DNA of 64,000 nucleotides from Pseudoips prasinana (GCA_951640165.1 OX621264.1:4965001-5029000), one strand, 5' to 3'; counted from the first letter of the stretch, positions 9,669 to 20,007 are shown. Program-made: numbers and translations. Notes: generated by a model not told the origin, from the letters alone.

Positions 9669-11260
9669 CACACATCAACACAATCTAGGGATATTGAACA
9701 TTTCATTGATTATCTAGAAAACTATAAACATTTTGTTATGACTGTAAATGGAAGAATTAAAGATAATTTCATGGCCGATATTTAAACATTAACAACACGA
9801 TGCGATTTTGTTTTTCTAATTAATAAAAGTCTTAAATTAATTAAGCCATAGAAAATTACTGAGTGAACAAAAACATTTTATTCTTATAAAATTATTCAAT
9901 CGAATTAAATGAATAAAAATCTTACCAAATCTGATAATCAGTAATCGGTATTTCCTCCTCTAACATTAATCACACAGCGGCAACGATTTTCCATACTTAA
10001 AATTAAGGTGTCAATGTCTTGCTGGGGTATGCAGTCCCAAGTTCTTTTTAAATGTTCGAAAAGTTGTTCTTCTGTTGTCAAGTTGGGCGGAAAATCCCTC
10101 AATGCTCTTCGCTGTAACATGTCCCAGGCGTGTTCAATTGGGTTTAAGTCTGGCGACTGTGGAGGCCAATCTAATACCTGAACATCGTGTTCTCGAAGGG
10201 CGGCCCTCACCAGCCGCGCTGTATGGGAAGGTGCATTGTCATGCATGAGCTGAAATTCTTGCCCCGTTAGGGCCCTGAGCGGGACAATGACACGTTCTAC
10301 TACCTCCTCACGGTATCTATGGGCAGTCATGCTGCCCTGAATCCAAATGAGTTGGGTTCGTCCGCCGATTCGTATTCCTGCCCACACCATAATTGTCCCG
10401 CCTTGGTAAGAGTGGACCTCCTGTGGATGTCGGAGACGGCTGACCCTGCCTGGAGTTCTCCAAACGCGTGTTCGTCTCGAATCTGGATGAAATCCATAGC
10501 GGGACTCATCAGTGAACAGCACCAATGACCATTGTTGATCACTCCATGTCAAATGTTCTTGAGCCCATAAAAGTCGCCTACCGCGATTGCCACGTCGCAG
10601 CGCTGGGACTCGTAGCGGTCTGCGAGCATGAAGACCAACTTCATGCAGCCTCCTTCGCACGGTTTGGTCGCTCACCAGCAGCTGCTGACCCTCCTGGAGC
10701 CTTTGCACTAGTTGCATCGCTGTGATATTGGGTAGTCTTCTGGCGGTCATTTGGAGAAATCGATCCTGTCTCTGAGTGGTAACACGATATCTACCTGTGT
10801 GCCGTTCTGCCACATCTCCAGTAGCGCGATAACGTGACCACAGCCTGGATACCACATTTTGGCTTGTGCCCAGAGACTCAGCAACGACGCGTTGAATAGC
10901 ACCGTTTTGTAACATGCCAACTGCCCGTAACATTTCATCTCGACTCAAATGATGGCGTGGCATGACGCTAAAAAGCTTACACAACCAATTGAGAAAAGAA
11001 AATAAAACAATTTATCAGGTTTTCTTCAATTAACACGCAAAAAAAATTTTAATGCAACTTCTTGAAATTAGATACAACTCAAGATTGCGCTGTGCTTTGC
11101 GTGTTTTCATTTGTTTCTCATTTTAATTTTTAAATTTTGAATAAAGAATAGACAAGGTTTAAATCTGTAAATAAACTTTTTAAGGAAACTAAATAGGTTT
11201 TAAACAATAAAGCCATGTTTGATTTCAAAATAACGTATCCCTAGACTTTGTTGATGTGTG
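9669..11260 (-). mobile_element. Complete Tc1-family transposon, copy 1
   Basis: 1592 bp bounded by TA on both sides (9667-9668 and 11261-11262). Inverted ends begin CACACATCAACA and share TCTAGGGATA further in, with a few mismatches between, about 26 bp in all. It carries one transposase gene and roughly 270-300 bp of non-coding sequence at each end. Non-coding flanks look identical to those of copy 2 (45396-46975) wherever I compared them. Confidence 0.92.
9938..10963 (-). CDS. Tc1-family transposase (DD34E), intact
   Basis: 341 residues from the ATG whose complement is 10961-10963. An upstream in-frame TTG is not needed, and MPRHHLS is a typical Tc1 start. Such enzymes cut at the inverted ends and insert at TA. 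Order: two helix-turn-helix DNA-binding parts (about residues 8-50 and 65-110), a linker with GRYR in place of the usual GRPR, then the RNase-H-like catalytic fold. Catalytic residues are D152 (FTDESRYGF), D242 (MHDNAPSHTA) and E277 (SPDLNPIEHAWDML), with 34 residues between the last two. The glycine-rich box (GGTIMVWAG) is present at about 188-196. Length is normal for the family and there is no internal stop or frameshift. Likely competent, but activity is inference. Confidence 0.93.
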   Translation of the reverse strand: MPRHHLSRDEMLRAVGMLQNGAIQRVVAESLGTSQNVVSRLWSRYRATGDVAERHTGRYRVTTQRQDRFLQMTARRLPNITAMQLVQRLQEGQQLLVSDQTVRRRLHEVGLHARRPLRVPALRRGNRGRRLLWAQEHLTWSDQQWSLVLFTDESRYGFHPDSRRTRVWRTPGRVSRLRHPQEVHSYQGGTIMVWAGIRIGGRTQLIWIQGSMTAHRYREEVVERVIVPLRALTGQEFQLMHDNAPSHTARLVRAALREHDVQVLDWPPQSPDLNPIEHAWDMLQRRALRDFPPNLTTEEQLFEHLKRTWDCIPQQDIDTLILSMENRCRCVINVRGGNTDY

Positions 11261-11440
11261 TACTTATATATATAGGTAAATACTTATATACAAAATATAC
11301 ATAGAAAACATCCATGACTCAGAAATAAATATTCGTGCTCATCACACAAATATTTGCACTTACCGGGATTCGAACCCAGGACCACCAGCTTCGTAGGCAG
11401 GAGGAGCACTACCAACTAGGCTACGGTGACCGTGATAATC

Positions 11441-11580
11441 ATACAAATTGTACATAAATTACACCCACACACAAAACAAATAAGCGTGCTCATCACACAA
11501 AAATTTGTCCAGGTTGGGGGTCGAACGAATGACCTCTGGCTTAGCAGTCTGGGTCATTAACCACTAGACCATCGGGCAAG
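11441..11580 (-). mobile_element. tRNA-like SINE fragment
   Basis: On the minus strand it has GGTCTAGTGGTTAATGACCC followed by GGTCATTCGTTCGACCCCCA, that is A- and B-box-like blocks, then a TTTTTGTGTGATGAGCAC body shared with SINE-A. Probably a separate subfamily. Confidence 0.5.
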
Positions 11581-11608
11581 TAATCCTATGTAGGTATAAT
11601 AAAAATAA

Positions 11609-11727
11609 TATCCTGGGACATTATTTACACACATCCATCTAATCCCAAACTGAGCAAAGCTTGTACTATGGAAACCAGATACCTGATTTACTACATATAC
11701 TTTTCTTTTTTAAAAACATACTAATGT
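11609..11727 (-). mobile_element. SINE-C tail fragment
   Basis: Has ATATCCTGGGACATTATT, GCAAAGCTTGTACTATGGAA and ACATACTAATGTAGATA, the tail half of SINE-C. It is cut by repeat E. Confidence 0.6.
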
Positions 11728-11732
11728 AGATA

Positions 11733-12158
11733 AAAAGCTATGCCCCGCGGTTTTACCCGCGTTAAACTTTATAAATTATCACAGCTCCTCCCCCGTAGGT
11801 GATAGCGTGAAAATATGTGGCTTATATGTTGACCTGACCTCTCAGTAATATTCATGCAAAATTTGAAGTAAATCCATGCATACAGACAAACAGACAAAAA
11901 TTGTAAAAACTATATTTTTGGCGTCGATATTGATTGTAGATCAGGCCCCAAGTATCCTTTTAAAAAAAATATTCAATATACAGTTTTGACTTTCCTACGA
12001 TTTTATTATATGTATAGATAACCTATGTGTTATTCTGATGTATAAGCTGCTATATTATTGTAAAGTTTCATTAAAATCCATTGAGTAGTTTTTACGTGAA
12101 AGAGTAACAAACATCCATCCATACTTACAAACTTTCGCGTTTATAATATTAGTAGGAT
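11733..12158 (+). repeat. Repeat E, two subtypes end to end
   Basis: Starts GCTATGCCCCGCGGTTTTAC. The first part ends with ACGATTTTATTATATGTATA, the second with TCGCGTTTATAATATTAGTA. Both end types recur many times, so E has at least two 3' variants. Probably the 3' region of a LINE, but no ORF is present. Confidence 0.65.
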
Positions 12159-12164
12159 TATGTT

Positions 12165-12525
12165 CCAGACTCAGGACAAACAGATATGTTCATGCATACA
12201 AATATTTGTCCAGGGACTCTACCGGCTAATTCGCCGAACATCGTTTTCGTGAATGGCGTTCAAATAAATAAAGGTTAAAAATGATCAATCAATCGTTAAA
12301 TCGGCTTCAACGTTGACAATCGATTCCGGACCATTTATGACGTCACATGTGGTCATGAAAGCCGATTTAACGATTGATTAAGTCATCTTTAACCTTTATT
12401 TATTTGAACGCCATTTAAGAAAACGATGTTCGGCGGCTTAGCCGGTAGAGCCCCTGGGTGGGAATCGAACCCACGACCTCCGGCGTGAAAAGCAAGCATT
12501 TGCCAACCACGCCAACAGGCCCATC
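12165..12525 (-). mobile_element. SINE-C split by MITE-B
   Basis: The halves 12165-12210 (AATATTTGTCC) and 12456-12525 (GGGTGGGAATCGAACCCACG) are contiguous in other SINE-C copies. MITE-B sits between them. Confidence 0.7.
12211..12455. mobile_element. MITE-B, most complete copy
   Basis: About 245 bp. The left half (CTCTACCGGCTAATTCGCCG to ATCGTTAAATCGGCTT) is complementary to the right half. The centre has ATTTATGACGTCACATGTGG. It inserted into a SINE-C, so it is younger than that SINE. Confidence 0.8.
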
Positions 12526-12855
12526 ATATGGTGTTGTTTTATGACGAAGATTTATTTTAGATTTTTTTGCGTTTGCCTCCAAATGAATTCAATCGCAACA
12601 GTAGACGTATCGAAAAACTTAATAGACCGTACGTATGTACTTTCTATATTTAGCAATAATATACAATTTACTCGGTGTATGACGTAATCGTGTTGCGCGT
12701 GCGCTTGTGCACAAAAGTTGTGCAACACGTTATAGAAATAGTTCAATAAACTCGACGGATTGTATGTATGTTTGCGTCGTCATCATCACGTCAAGGTATC
12801 GAATAGTTCTTGAATACATAAGTAACCCTTTCTTTTAAAAAAGCTCTGCCTCGAC

Positions 12856-13604
12856 TAGAGATGTAAAATGACTGAATATGACTAGTCACAATTGTCATAA
12901 ACCGGTCATTTACTGTCAAATTCAGTCAATTTGACTCAAATATTATTGTCTATTCTCGACTACCACCCAATTATTTATTTATTTAGGTACCCAATTTATA
13001 TGCAAGTTTAAATGAAGCAACGTTTTATTTTGTATTATATCATGAATGGATAATACCACATCAAAGTCGATGCGTGAGGCTGTGCGACGTTGCCATTTTG
13101 TCTTAAATGCACACATAATTAGAAATGTAAAATGATTAATATATAATAATACTATAAGTCATAAAACCACTTTTTTGTTTTAATTTAGAAGTTGTAGACT
13201 TTTATCAACGACAGAAACTTAAAAGGTACTAAAATATCACGGTCGGTCACCATAGCCTAGTTGGTAGTGCTCCTGCCTACGAAGCTGGTGGTCCTGGGTT
13301 CGAATCCCGGTAAGTGCAAATATTTGTGTGATAAGCACGAATATTTGTTTATGAGTCATGGATGTTTTCTATGTATATAAGTATTTATCTATCTATATAA
13401 GTATGTATATCGTCGCCTGGTACCCATAGTACAAGCTTTGCTTAGTTTGGGGCAAGGATGATCTGTGTGACATTGTCCCCAGATATTATTATTATATATT
13501 GTAATATCACTGAAATCAAATTGACTGAAAATGACCATTTTTGACCATATTAACCGTAAATGACAGTCAGTCTAATTCAGTCACTTTAGTCATTTTCAAC
13601 ACTA
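12856..13604. mobile_element. hAT-like non-autonomous element with 8-bp target duplication
   Basis: Bounded by identical GCCTCGAC at 12848-12855 and 13605-13612. Ends TAGAGATGTAAAATGACT and (complement) TAGTGTTGAAAATGACT are similar short inverted repeats. Many TGACTGAAT/TGACCA words lie near both ends. About 485 bp once the SINE-A inside (13241-13502) is subtracted. A second copy lies at 60620-61111 in reverse orientation. The 8-bp duplication fits the hAT superfamily. No transposase is encoded. Confidence 0.82.
13241..13502 (+). mobile_element. SINE-A with target duplication
   Basis: Flanked by AATATCAC at 13233-13240 and 13503-13510. The related hAT-like copy near 60.7 kb lacks it, giving an empty-site comparison. 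Head has A box (TAGTTGGTAGTGCTCC) and B box (GGTTCGAATCC). The tail ends TATTATTATTATA. Confidence 0.88.
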
Positions 13605-13609
13605 GCCTC

Positions 13610-13676
13610 GACTGCCTCGTTGGTCTAGCGGTAGCGTGTTAAACCGACAACGAGGTGATGGGTTCAAATACCAAGT
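13610..13676 (+). mobile_element. SINE-B head fragment
   Basis: GACTGCCTCGTTGGTCTAGC followed by GATGGGTTCAAATACC. It lies beside the hAT-like element and overlaps its right target duplicate. Confidence 0.6.
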
Positions 13677-13689
13677 ATCTACCATACCA

Positions 13690-13930
13690 ACAGACCCGTC
13701 CATGGACTGTAGCCAAATGAATACAACAACTAAACAATAACTTAATACAAGCTAGCTAAATGTCACTACCATTATAAAATAAATTGTATAAATGTTTTAA
13801 CATTCCGTGTTCCTAAATATCTGTAATAAGTAACTAGAAATAATAACTGTATTACTACAAACATGTTCTGACTATTTACAAGCGCTTTTTTAAAGTCTAC
13901 GTGAATAAAAACCTTTTTTATTTTATTTTA
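13690..13930 (+). repeat. Repeat J (LINE 3' end-like)
   Basis: Ends ATGTTCTGACTATTTACAAG, GCGCTTTTTTAAAGTCTACG and TTTTATTTTATTTTA, the same as 39540-39832 and 41835-42145. The simple tail suggests a retrotransposon 3' end. Confidence 0.6.
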
Positions 13931-14150
13931 CTGCACGTGTGGCGCAGTGGCTAAGACAGTCGACTCGCCTCTTCGTGTCGCGGGTTCGAATCCCGCGCAG
14001 GACAACTATTAGTGTGACCCATAAATAGTTGTTCTGAGTCTGGATGTAATTTGTGTCCGTCTATTATATGTTTGTAAAGTACCCCGCGACCAGGGATACG
14101 ATTCCTTAGTGCGGGCGATGTATTTAAAAAAAAAAAAAAAAAAAAAAAAA
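13931..14150 (+). mobile_element. SINE-D with long poly-A
   Basis: Head TGCACGTGTGGCGCAGTGGC, B box GGTTCGAATCCC, body GTTCTGAGTCTGGATGTAAT, and a poly-A run of about 25 bases. The long uninterrupted tail suggests a fairly recent insertion. Confidence 0.8.
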
Positions 14151-14194
14151 CCACCTACTGAAGTCCTAAACCGCTTCTACCTGACTGTATGTTC

Positions 14195-14530
14195 ATCCGC
14201 AGACAACGAGGTCCTAGGTTCAAATTCCGGGTCGGGCCAAAAGTGATTTTGGATTTATTCTGTAAAATGAAAAATTTCACAGTATCAGTCCGAACTCTGT
14301 GATTTGGTGGTATTTAACTCCCGTGCGTCGGAGAGTACGTAAAGGCTTCGCTCCCGTACCTCTTTCGGGTCGTGACGCTAGTCGATCCATCAGATCATGA
14401 GAGTGATGGAATAGAAAGTGCCCCTGTGTTTACGCACACACTTGTGCACTATAATATGTCCCGCGCAGATGGTTAGTCTCCATTGCTAGACTGGCCGCCG
14501 TGGCCGAAATTCGGCTAGGATGACATTATT
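14195..14530 (+). mobile_element. SINE-B, first bases of head missing
   Basis: Starts inside the tRNA-like head (GACAACGAGGTCCTAGGTTC) and continues through the full body to TCGGCTAGGATGACATTATT. Confidence 0.75.
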
Positions 14531-14614
14531 ACCTAGCCTAGCACCAGCCTTTGCCGGGTCTCGAGTTGCAATTCTCTCGTTTTATCAGGCTCTAACCTCT
14601 ACTGCACTTTCTGC

Positions 14615-15315
14615 TGTGTGGTGACGGCGACAAATATCAGAATCAGAATATCATCACCCCATCTCATCCCGTGGGGGGCGTAGAAGTCGACCCGAGGGAA
14701 TAACTACCAGAGGACGGGCAGCAGCTTCCTTCTGATTACTATGACCATCTTACTGCGATCGCCAACCCGCCTGCCAAGCGTGGCGATTATGGCATATCCC
14801 CCAAGACGATTCTTGAGGGAGGCTTGTCCAGCAGTGGACTCATTTAGCTGTAATGATGAACCTCTACTATGTGGCTGCGGGCATAAAACATCGCCACCCC
14901 ATTTCATCGGCGGGCCTTAGAAATCTACCCGAGGGTATATCGAACGTACAGACGCCAGCACATCCAGCTACCCTAATCTGTCAAATGTATTTTATAGATT
15001 TTCAACTTCATCACACAAGCATAAGGTTCACATTCAATTGGGGAAATTTGACAGATTGGGGTAGCTTGATGTGCTGGCGTCTGTACAACAGACATAAGAC
15101 CGACTTTAACTTTTGCTCCTAGACAACTGATTAGAACATCATTTATATAGAACTATTCCGCATGTGACTGACAGCATAGGATATCCCATCCCATTTCAAT
15201 CGGAGGCGTAGAAGTCTACCCGAGGGTGTATCCCCAGAGAACGTACAACAGGCAAGATCGACTTGAAATTATACTCCTAGACAACTGATTAAAACATCAT
15301 TTATATATAACTACT
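14615..15315. repeat. Repeat H copies, the second part tandemly duplicated
   Basis: 14615-14858 is a full H. From 14866 the H-like stretch ending CTAGACAACTGATT...CATCATTTATATA occurs twice, at about 14866-15154 and 15160-15315. The first copy contains a GTAC foldback; the second has the unoccupied site GAACGTACAACAG at 15239-15251. Confidence 0.7.
14950..15082. mobile_element. GTAC foldback element, copy 4
   Basis: 133 bp, GTAC at 14946-14949 and 15083-15086. The neighbouring tandem copy of the host repeat preserves the empty site, showing precise insertion. Confidence 0.9.
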
Positions 15316-15430
15316 AGCTGTATCCCAAGGTCTTACCCGCGTTAGACTTTATAAATTATGTTAATCCAGGGTATCAGCTAATTCTATAACAAATTTTATT
15401 AAAATTGCTTCAGCCGTTTCGATAATGAAA
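15316..15430 (+). repeat. Repeat E fragment
   Basis: CTAGCTGTATCCCAAGGTCTTACCCGCG-like start and ATTCTATAACAAATTTTATT. The typical tail is missing; a second scrap with the tail lies at 15988-16041. Confidence 0.55.
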
Positions 15431-15649
15431 TAATGAAATTTATTCAGCACTTGGGTATTTATTTATTTATATCTATTAGGGATAACAACAGTCGTTACAA
15501 ATGTATTTGTTATATCAAAGGTTTTACCAACTATTGAGACCAATTACAGTTATTACATTGAACAGACTAGGTATCAATTCTAATAAAATACTTATTAATT
15601 TATATAACCTTAATTATTTAAGAACATACGTGAAAATTTACTACATGTA

Positions 15650-15965
15650 TACTAATATAAATTTACATACACTTGTAATTGTCAAGCTCACAATTTATTA
15701 CATAAACACAGTTTAAAAACAGTAATTAAAGCAACAAAATATTTTGAAATAGTCCGTCCGTGCTGTCTGTTTCGTCACATATATTTTTAATATCCTTAAA
15801 TAAATAATAAATAGCAAGTTACTAAGCTATTATTGTTACATTTAGCAATTGTATATTAAAATTAAAGAATTGAAAACAACGAGCAGTTGGCTAGCGCAAA
15901 AGGCTCTCAACCAGTAGCTTAATTTAAGCGACTAATACCTGAGGGCACCCTTGTGGGGTTCGGGC
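15650..15965 (+). repeat. Repeat K
   Basis: Includes TAGTCCGTCCGTGCTGTCTG, TAGCAAGTTACTAAGCTATT and ACGAGCAGTTGGCTAGCGCA. The reverse complement stands at 61855-62140. The AT-rich 71-codon frame at 15501-15716 upstream has no recognisable domain and I do not call it. Confidence 0.65.
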
Positions 15966-16041
15966 CACAGCTCAGGCGGCTGCTGAAGAAGTAACAAACA
16001 TACACACTCACTAACTTTCGCCTTTATAAGATTAGTGTGAT

Positions 16042-16300
16042 TCCGCATTGCTGAATAGCTGACGGGATCGAATATCGCCATCCAACTTCATCGGGCTGCG
16101 TACAAATCGACCAAGGGTATATCTCCCAGAACGAGCAGCAGCGTCTATCTGACTTTGACCATCATACTGCGATCGCCAACCCCGTCTGCCAAGCGTGGCG
16201 ATTATGGCATATCCCTCCAAATTATGGTCACAAGTCTTTTGTAGAATTTAGGGAGGCCTTTGTCCCGCTGTGGACGACATTAGCCTGACAAGATGAACCT
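16042..16300. repeat. Repeat H copy
   Basis: TGACCATCATACTGCGATCG, CCAAGCGTGGCGATTATGGC and a TTTGTCCCGCTGTGGACG end, all shared with the other H copies. Confidence 0.65.
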
Positions 16301-16316
16301 CGCTATATCATTCGAA

Positions 16317-16690
16317 GTCAAAGTCAAAAATTCTTTATTCCGTAAAATAATTACCTTTATGTGGAATCGTCATATTTTTTTTACCCTACCGTGCAGTGCA
16401 TGATGTGGCTGCTACTGAGAAACACTGCCAGAAAACTCAGTAGGAATCCTTTTTTAAAATATAATATACTTAAGATTCATTACAATCATGTGTGTTGACT
16501 CAGAACAACTCAATCCCAAGTACTTTTATCACTTAAAAGAATCTGATATTTTGTAATATGCCCTGCTACACAATTTGGCTTTAATAATTCTTTTAAACTT
16601 ATTCGTAGACAATTCTCTAATATCATTGGGAAGTTTGTTATAGAATCTTATACATTGCACCATAAAAGAGTTACTTATTTTAAATCCAGC
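16317..16690 (-). mobile_element. Jockey/CR1-like LINE 3' end
   Basis: Minus-strand copy of the element at 59142-59542: the tail starts AAAATTCTTTATTCCGTAAA and the coding remnant includes AGAATTGTCTACGAATAAGT (complement). Frames are broken. Confidence 0.7.
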
Positions 16691-16789
16691 TTTGCTCTGG
16701 ATTGAAGACAGTCGAAGCTATTCCGCGAGTGACGCTTGAAACTCACTCCGCTCAGTATCATCTAGCTATGAGCGCCTACTATTAAACCC

Positions 16790-17275
16790 AGGGACAATAT
16801 TCACACAGCAGAGCTTGTACTAGGAAAACCAGATAACTGGTATACTACATATACTAATTTTCTTTTGTAAATACTTATATAGATAACTAGCATTGCTCCG
16901 CCGTTTTACCCGCGTTAAACTTTATAAATTATAGCCTATGTGTTATTCGGATATATAAGCTATATTACTGCAACGTTTCATCAAAATCCGTCCGGTAGTT
17001 TTTGCGTGAAAGAGTAACAAACAAACATATACTCTCACAAACTTTCGGCTTTATAATATTAAGCATATTCTACACGGTTGCAAACCAACGTCCCAACAGA
17101 GGTCACCCTGGTCCATCCATCCATCTAGACTGCACATCTGCAGTATGTAGTAGATGCTTTAGTGTGATTACACCCAGACACAGTACAAACAGACATGATC
17201 ATGCACAAAAATCTGTCTTGGGTGGGAGTCGAATTGGTGAATGGCAAGTATTCACCGTTCACGCCAACTTACTAT
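16790..17275. repeat. SINE-C and repeat E fragments before the exon
   Basis: 16790-16887 is a SINE-C tail (minus), 16888-17065 a repeat E ending CTTTATAATATTAA, and 17165-17275 a SINE-C head (minus). The last ends only 39 bases before the putative exon at 17315, so the intron upstream is repeat-filled up to the acceptor. Confidence 0.6.
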
Positions 17276-17314
17276 TGAAGAGTTCTGTTGCTAATGGGCC
17301 TGGTGGTTTTGCAG

Positions 17315-17706
17315 ATGTCGGTGGGGCTGCAGCGGCGCGTGCCGGCGCTGGACGAGAGCGGCGGCGGCGTGCCAGCGGCGTGGAAGAGCGGCAACGCCGA
17401 GCCGCCGTTCGCGTCGTTCGCGCCGCCCGCCGGCTCCCCGGCCGGGCAAGCGTTCGCGGCCTCCCCGGCGCCCTCCACCCCCGGGCCGGGCTTCGCGGGC
17501 CCGCCGTACGCGGCGCCCGGCCCCTTCGGCTCGCCCTCGGCGCGGCCCGGCTCCGGCGGCGGGTTCCCGCCGGGCCCGCCGCAGCAGCCCCACTTCCCGG
17601 GCCCGGGGTTCGCGCCGCCCGGCTCCCCCTTCCATCCGCACCCCCCACATCCGCCTATGCCGCCGCATCCGCACATGATGGCACCCTTGCCGCCGCCTGT
17701 TGACAG
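17315..17706 (+). CDS. Proline/glycine-rich internal or first coding exon of an unidentified host gene
   Basis: A 392-bp island with very high GC in AT-rich surroundings. It is preceded by GGTGGTTTTGCAG (acceptor-like) and followed by GACAG|GTTAGT (donor-like). The plus frame starting ATG TCG GTG is open for 130 codons, and third positions are almost all G or C, a strong coding signal. The other frames lack that pattern. The product opens MSVGLQRRVPALDESGGG, contains a short mixed part (PAAWKSGNAEPPFASFAPP), then is disordered and rich in P, G, A and F (GFAGPPY, GGFPPGPPQQPHFPGPG), and ends in His/Pro/Met repeats (HPPHPPMPPHPHMMAPLPPP). The exon ends in phase 2. Such stretches occur in nuclear and RNA-binding regulators, but I cannot name the gene. 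The ATG may be an internal Met. Confidence 0.72.
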
Positions 17707-17719
17707 GTTAGTCTACACA

Positions 17720-18686
17720 TACTAATTTTTTTTTTATCTTCTTAGCGTGTTGATGATTACCGACTATCGTTGGTGATCGACTGATAATATTTTCTTGTTT
17801 TTTTTTCGAATTAAAACAGAATTATTACTACAGCATTATTATTACAACATTATTATTATTACAGCAATATTAATAATTTAACCTTGCCTCTATTCAAATA
17901 TATTAAATTGGATATAAAAAATATAAAATATTTTTTGTGGCCCAGAAGAAGCTCTTCTTGTGCCATTCCTAAGATCCTACTTATCTATCTACTTATCTAC
18001 CTACTTATCTTATCGTACGGGCAGTGGTTACCCATCTATGAACTGACCGTGAACCTAGTTGCTTGACCTCGCCGATGACTAACGGACCGGTGAGAACATC
18101 TGGCTATTAGCGTATCCTTCCATGAACATGTGGCAGGGCAGGCTGGGCATGATATTGGTCATGGAGTGGTCCGATGCTCCACAAATACGGTCCATTTTGG
18201 GGTTGCTTGACAGTCCCCACCTTGATATATTTTTTTGGCTTCGGCCCACCAGAGTCCGGAGTCTATTTAGTAACTTCCAGATCGGCCACGGTAATTGATG
18301 TCCAGGCGGGAGGTTCTTTTTATTATAATAATCATTTATTTTGTGAATTTATTACGTTACATAATAGATAGCAATGATTATATTAATATAATATACCAAA
18401 ACCCTTGTTCTGCTTTGCAATACTAGAGTGCCGTTACAAAACAGTGAGCTATTAATGTAAATGTCACTTTAATACGGCTACATAGAGTAGCATTTACTAT
18501 AACGAATTTTAATTTATAACGGCTCTTTACAGTATTATTATGCACCTCTTATATCAATATCTTTAGCATATTCAAAGTTATTTCATTTCATTTATTTATT
18601 ACACTTAAAAATAGAGTACAATGCTGGTAGCAGTGGCTTAGTATTTGGTTAGTCTCATATATTTTACTGATCAACAGCATGGGAAA
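17720..18686. other. Mostly unassigned DNA after the exon
   Basis: AT-rich, with TATTATTA and TTATCTACC simple runs, and a shortened repeat G at 18005-18110 (GGGCAGTGGTTACCCATCTA joined directly to the 3' half). I see no other gene or element. Confidence 0.5.
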
Positions 18687-18935
18687 TAATAATAATAATA
18701 TCTAGGGACAATGTCACACAGATCATCCTAAACTAAGCAAAGCTTGTACTATGGGTACCAAGGGACGATATACATACTTATAGACATAGATAAATACTTA
18801 TATACATAGAAAACATCCATGAATCAGAAACAAATATTCGTGCTAGTCACACAAATATTTGCACTTACCGGGATTTGAACCCAGGACCTCCAGCTTCGTA
18901 GCAGGAGCACTACCAACTAGGCTACGGTGATCGTC
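18687..18935 (-). mobile_element. SINE-A
   Basis: Complete minus-strand copy from ATCTAGGGACAATGTCACAC to the head complement (AACTAGGCTACGGTGATCG). B box complement GGGATTTGAACCC. Confidence 0.82.
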
Positions 18936-19146
18936 AAATGTGTGATATGTTAAATTTTACACAAATAATATAATTATTTAAACAAATCGCCGATGGAATG
19001 ATTTTTTTTTACAGGAGTCACAGTATGAGTTGGTTCTTGAACTTTGCCGCTTTAAAAATCACAAATATTTTGCGGCAAAGCATTAAACACTTTCACACAC
19101 ATAGCATAGGAACTTTATTGAAATAGTGTTGTATTAGGCTTACAAT

Positions 19147-19215
19147 TTTTGTGATAAAGTTGAAAATTTATAAAAGAAATTTGACAGATTGGGGTAGCTG
19201 GATGTGCTGGCGTCT
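19147..19215. mobile_element. GTAC foldback element, copy 5 (half)
   Basis: Centre plus right arm (GATTGGGGTAGCTGGATGTG to GGCGTCTGTAC). The left arm is gone. Confidence 0.7.
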
Positions 19216-19232
19216 GTACTTAAATAACAACG

Positions 19233-19360
19233 CAGGGGACCTACCGCCCAATTCGCCAATCATCGTGATCATGATCGGCGTTCAAATAGATGAAGATTAA
19301 AAATAACTGAACTATTCCTGCAATCGGCTTCCATGAGCACATGTGACGTCATAAATGGTC
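19233..19360. mobile_element. MITE-B, diverged
   Basis: CCTACCGCCCAATTCGCC, GGCGTTCAAATAGATGAAG and ACATGTGACGTCATAAATGG match MITE-B in order, with many substitutions. It runs into a repeat (19360-19450) also found at 29400-29480. Confidence 0.55.
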
Positions 19361-19629
19361 ATGTCATGGGGAGCAATGGTGGTCGTACTGTCTGCGGCTA
19401 CGATATATCAGATCGTGGACCCTGTCACGCGAGTTTCTAATGACCTTGACTTATACGTTATATGCAACTGTGCAGTTTACGTAGGGTTGCCACGTTTGAG
19501 GATTTGTCCTGAGATTTCAGGATTTGTGTACACTAAGGATGGCGGCTGGTTTTCACTAATCTCTTGTAATGTAATCTCAGGATATTTAGTATTTAAAAAA
19601 AAAAACAAGTGCTGTCCCTATATAAGAGT

Positions 19630-19884
19630 AATAATAATAATATCTAGGGACAATGTCACACAGATCATCCTAGCCCCAAACTAAGCAAAGCTTGTACTAT
19701 GGGTACCAGGCGACGATATACATACTTATATAGATAAATAAATACTTAAATACATAGAAAACATCCATGACTCAGAAACAAATATTCGTGCTCATCACAC
19801 ACATATTTGCACTTACCGGGATTCGAACCCAGGACCACCAGCTTCGTAGGCAGGAGCACTACCAACTAGGCTACGGTGACCGTC
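19630..19884 (-). mobile_element. SINE-A
   Basis: Complete copy. It serves as the intact reference for the interrupted copy at 9590-11433 (CGACGATATACATACTTATA). Confidence 0.85.
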
Positions 19885-20007
19885 ATAATAAATAAGAGTT
19901 CGACGTGTAACTCGTGAGCGAGATGCCCAGCGTATTAAAAAGATAATATAACAACTTTTTTTTAATTATTATTTTTTTCCGAGAGAAAATTCTTAAACTA
20001 ATAATAA

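Larger units (their letters stand above)
9590..11433 (-). mobile_element. SINE-A split by a Tc1 element
   Basis: Bases 9590-9668 and 11261-11433 join into one continuous SINE-A once 9669-11260 is removed. The junction would read GATATACATACTTATATA, exactly as in intact copies at 19630 and 38114. Head (CGGTAGCCTAGTTGGTAGTG-like) and B box lie at the right, so it is a minus-strand copy. Confidence 0.85.

Noticed and set aside
10319..10938. Open frames overlapping the Tc1 transposase in other frames
   Set aside because: They lie wholly inside the transposase gene and recur in copy 2 only because the DNA is the same.
13243..13315. A real tRNA gene at SINE heads (also 5893, 33913, 37457 and 58467)
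   Set aside because: A- and B-box blocks exist, but the acceptor stems do not close and each head is fused to a repeated SINE body.
17259..17676. Long minus-strand frames of 127-134 codons in the GC-rich island
   Set aside because: They are shadows of the plus-strand frame; only the plus frame has G/C-saturated third positions and splice-like borders.
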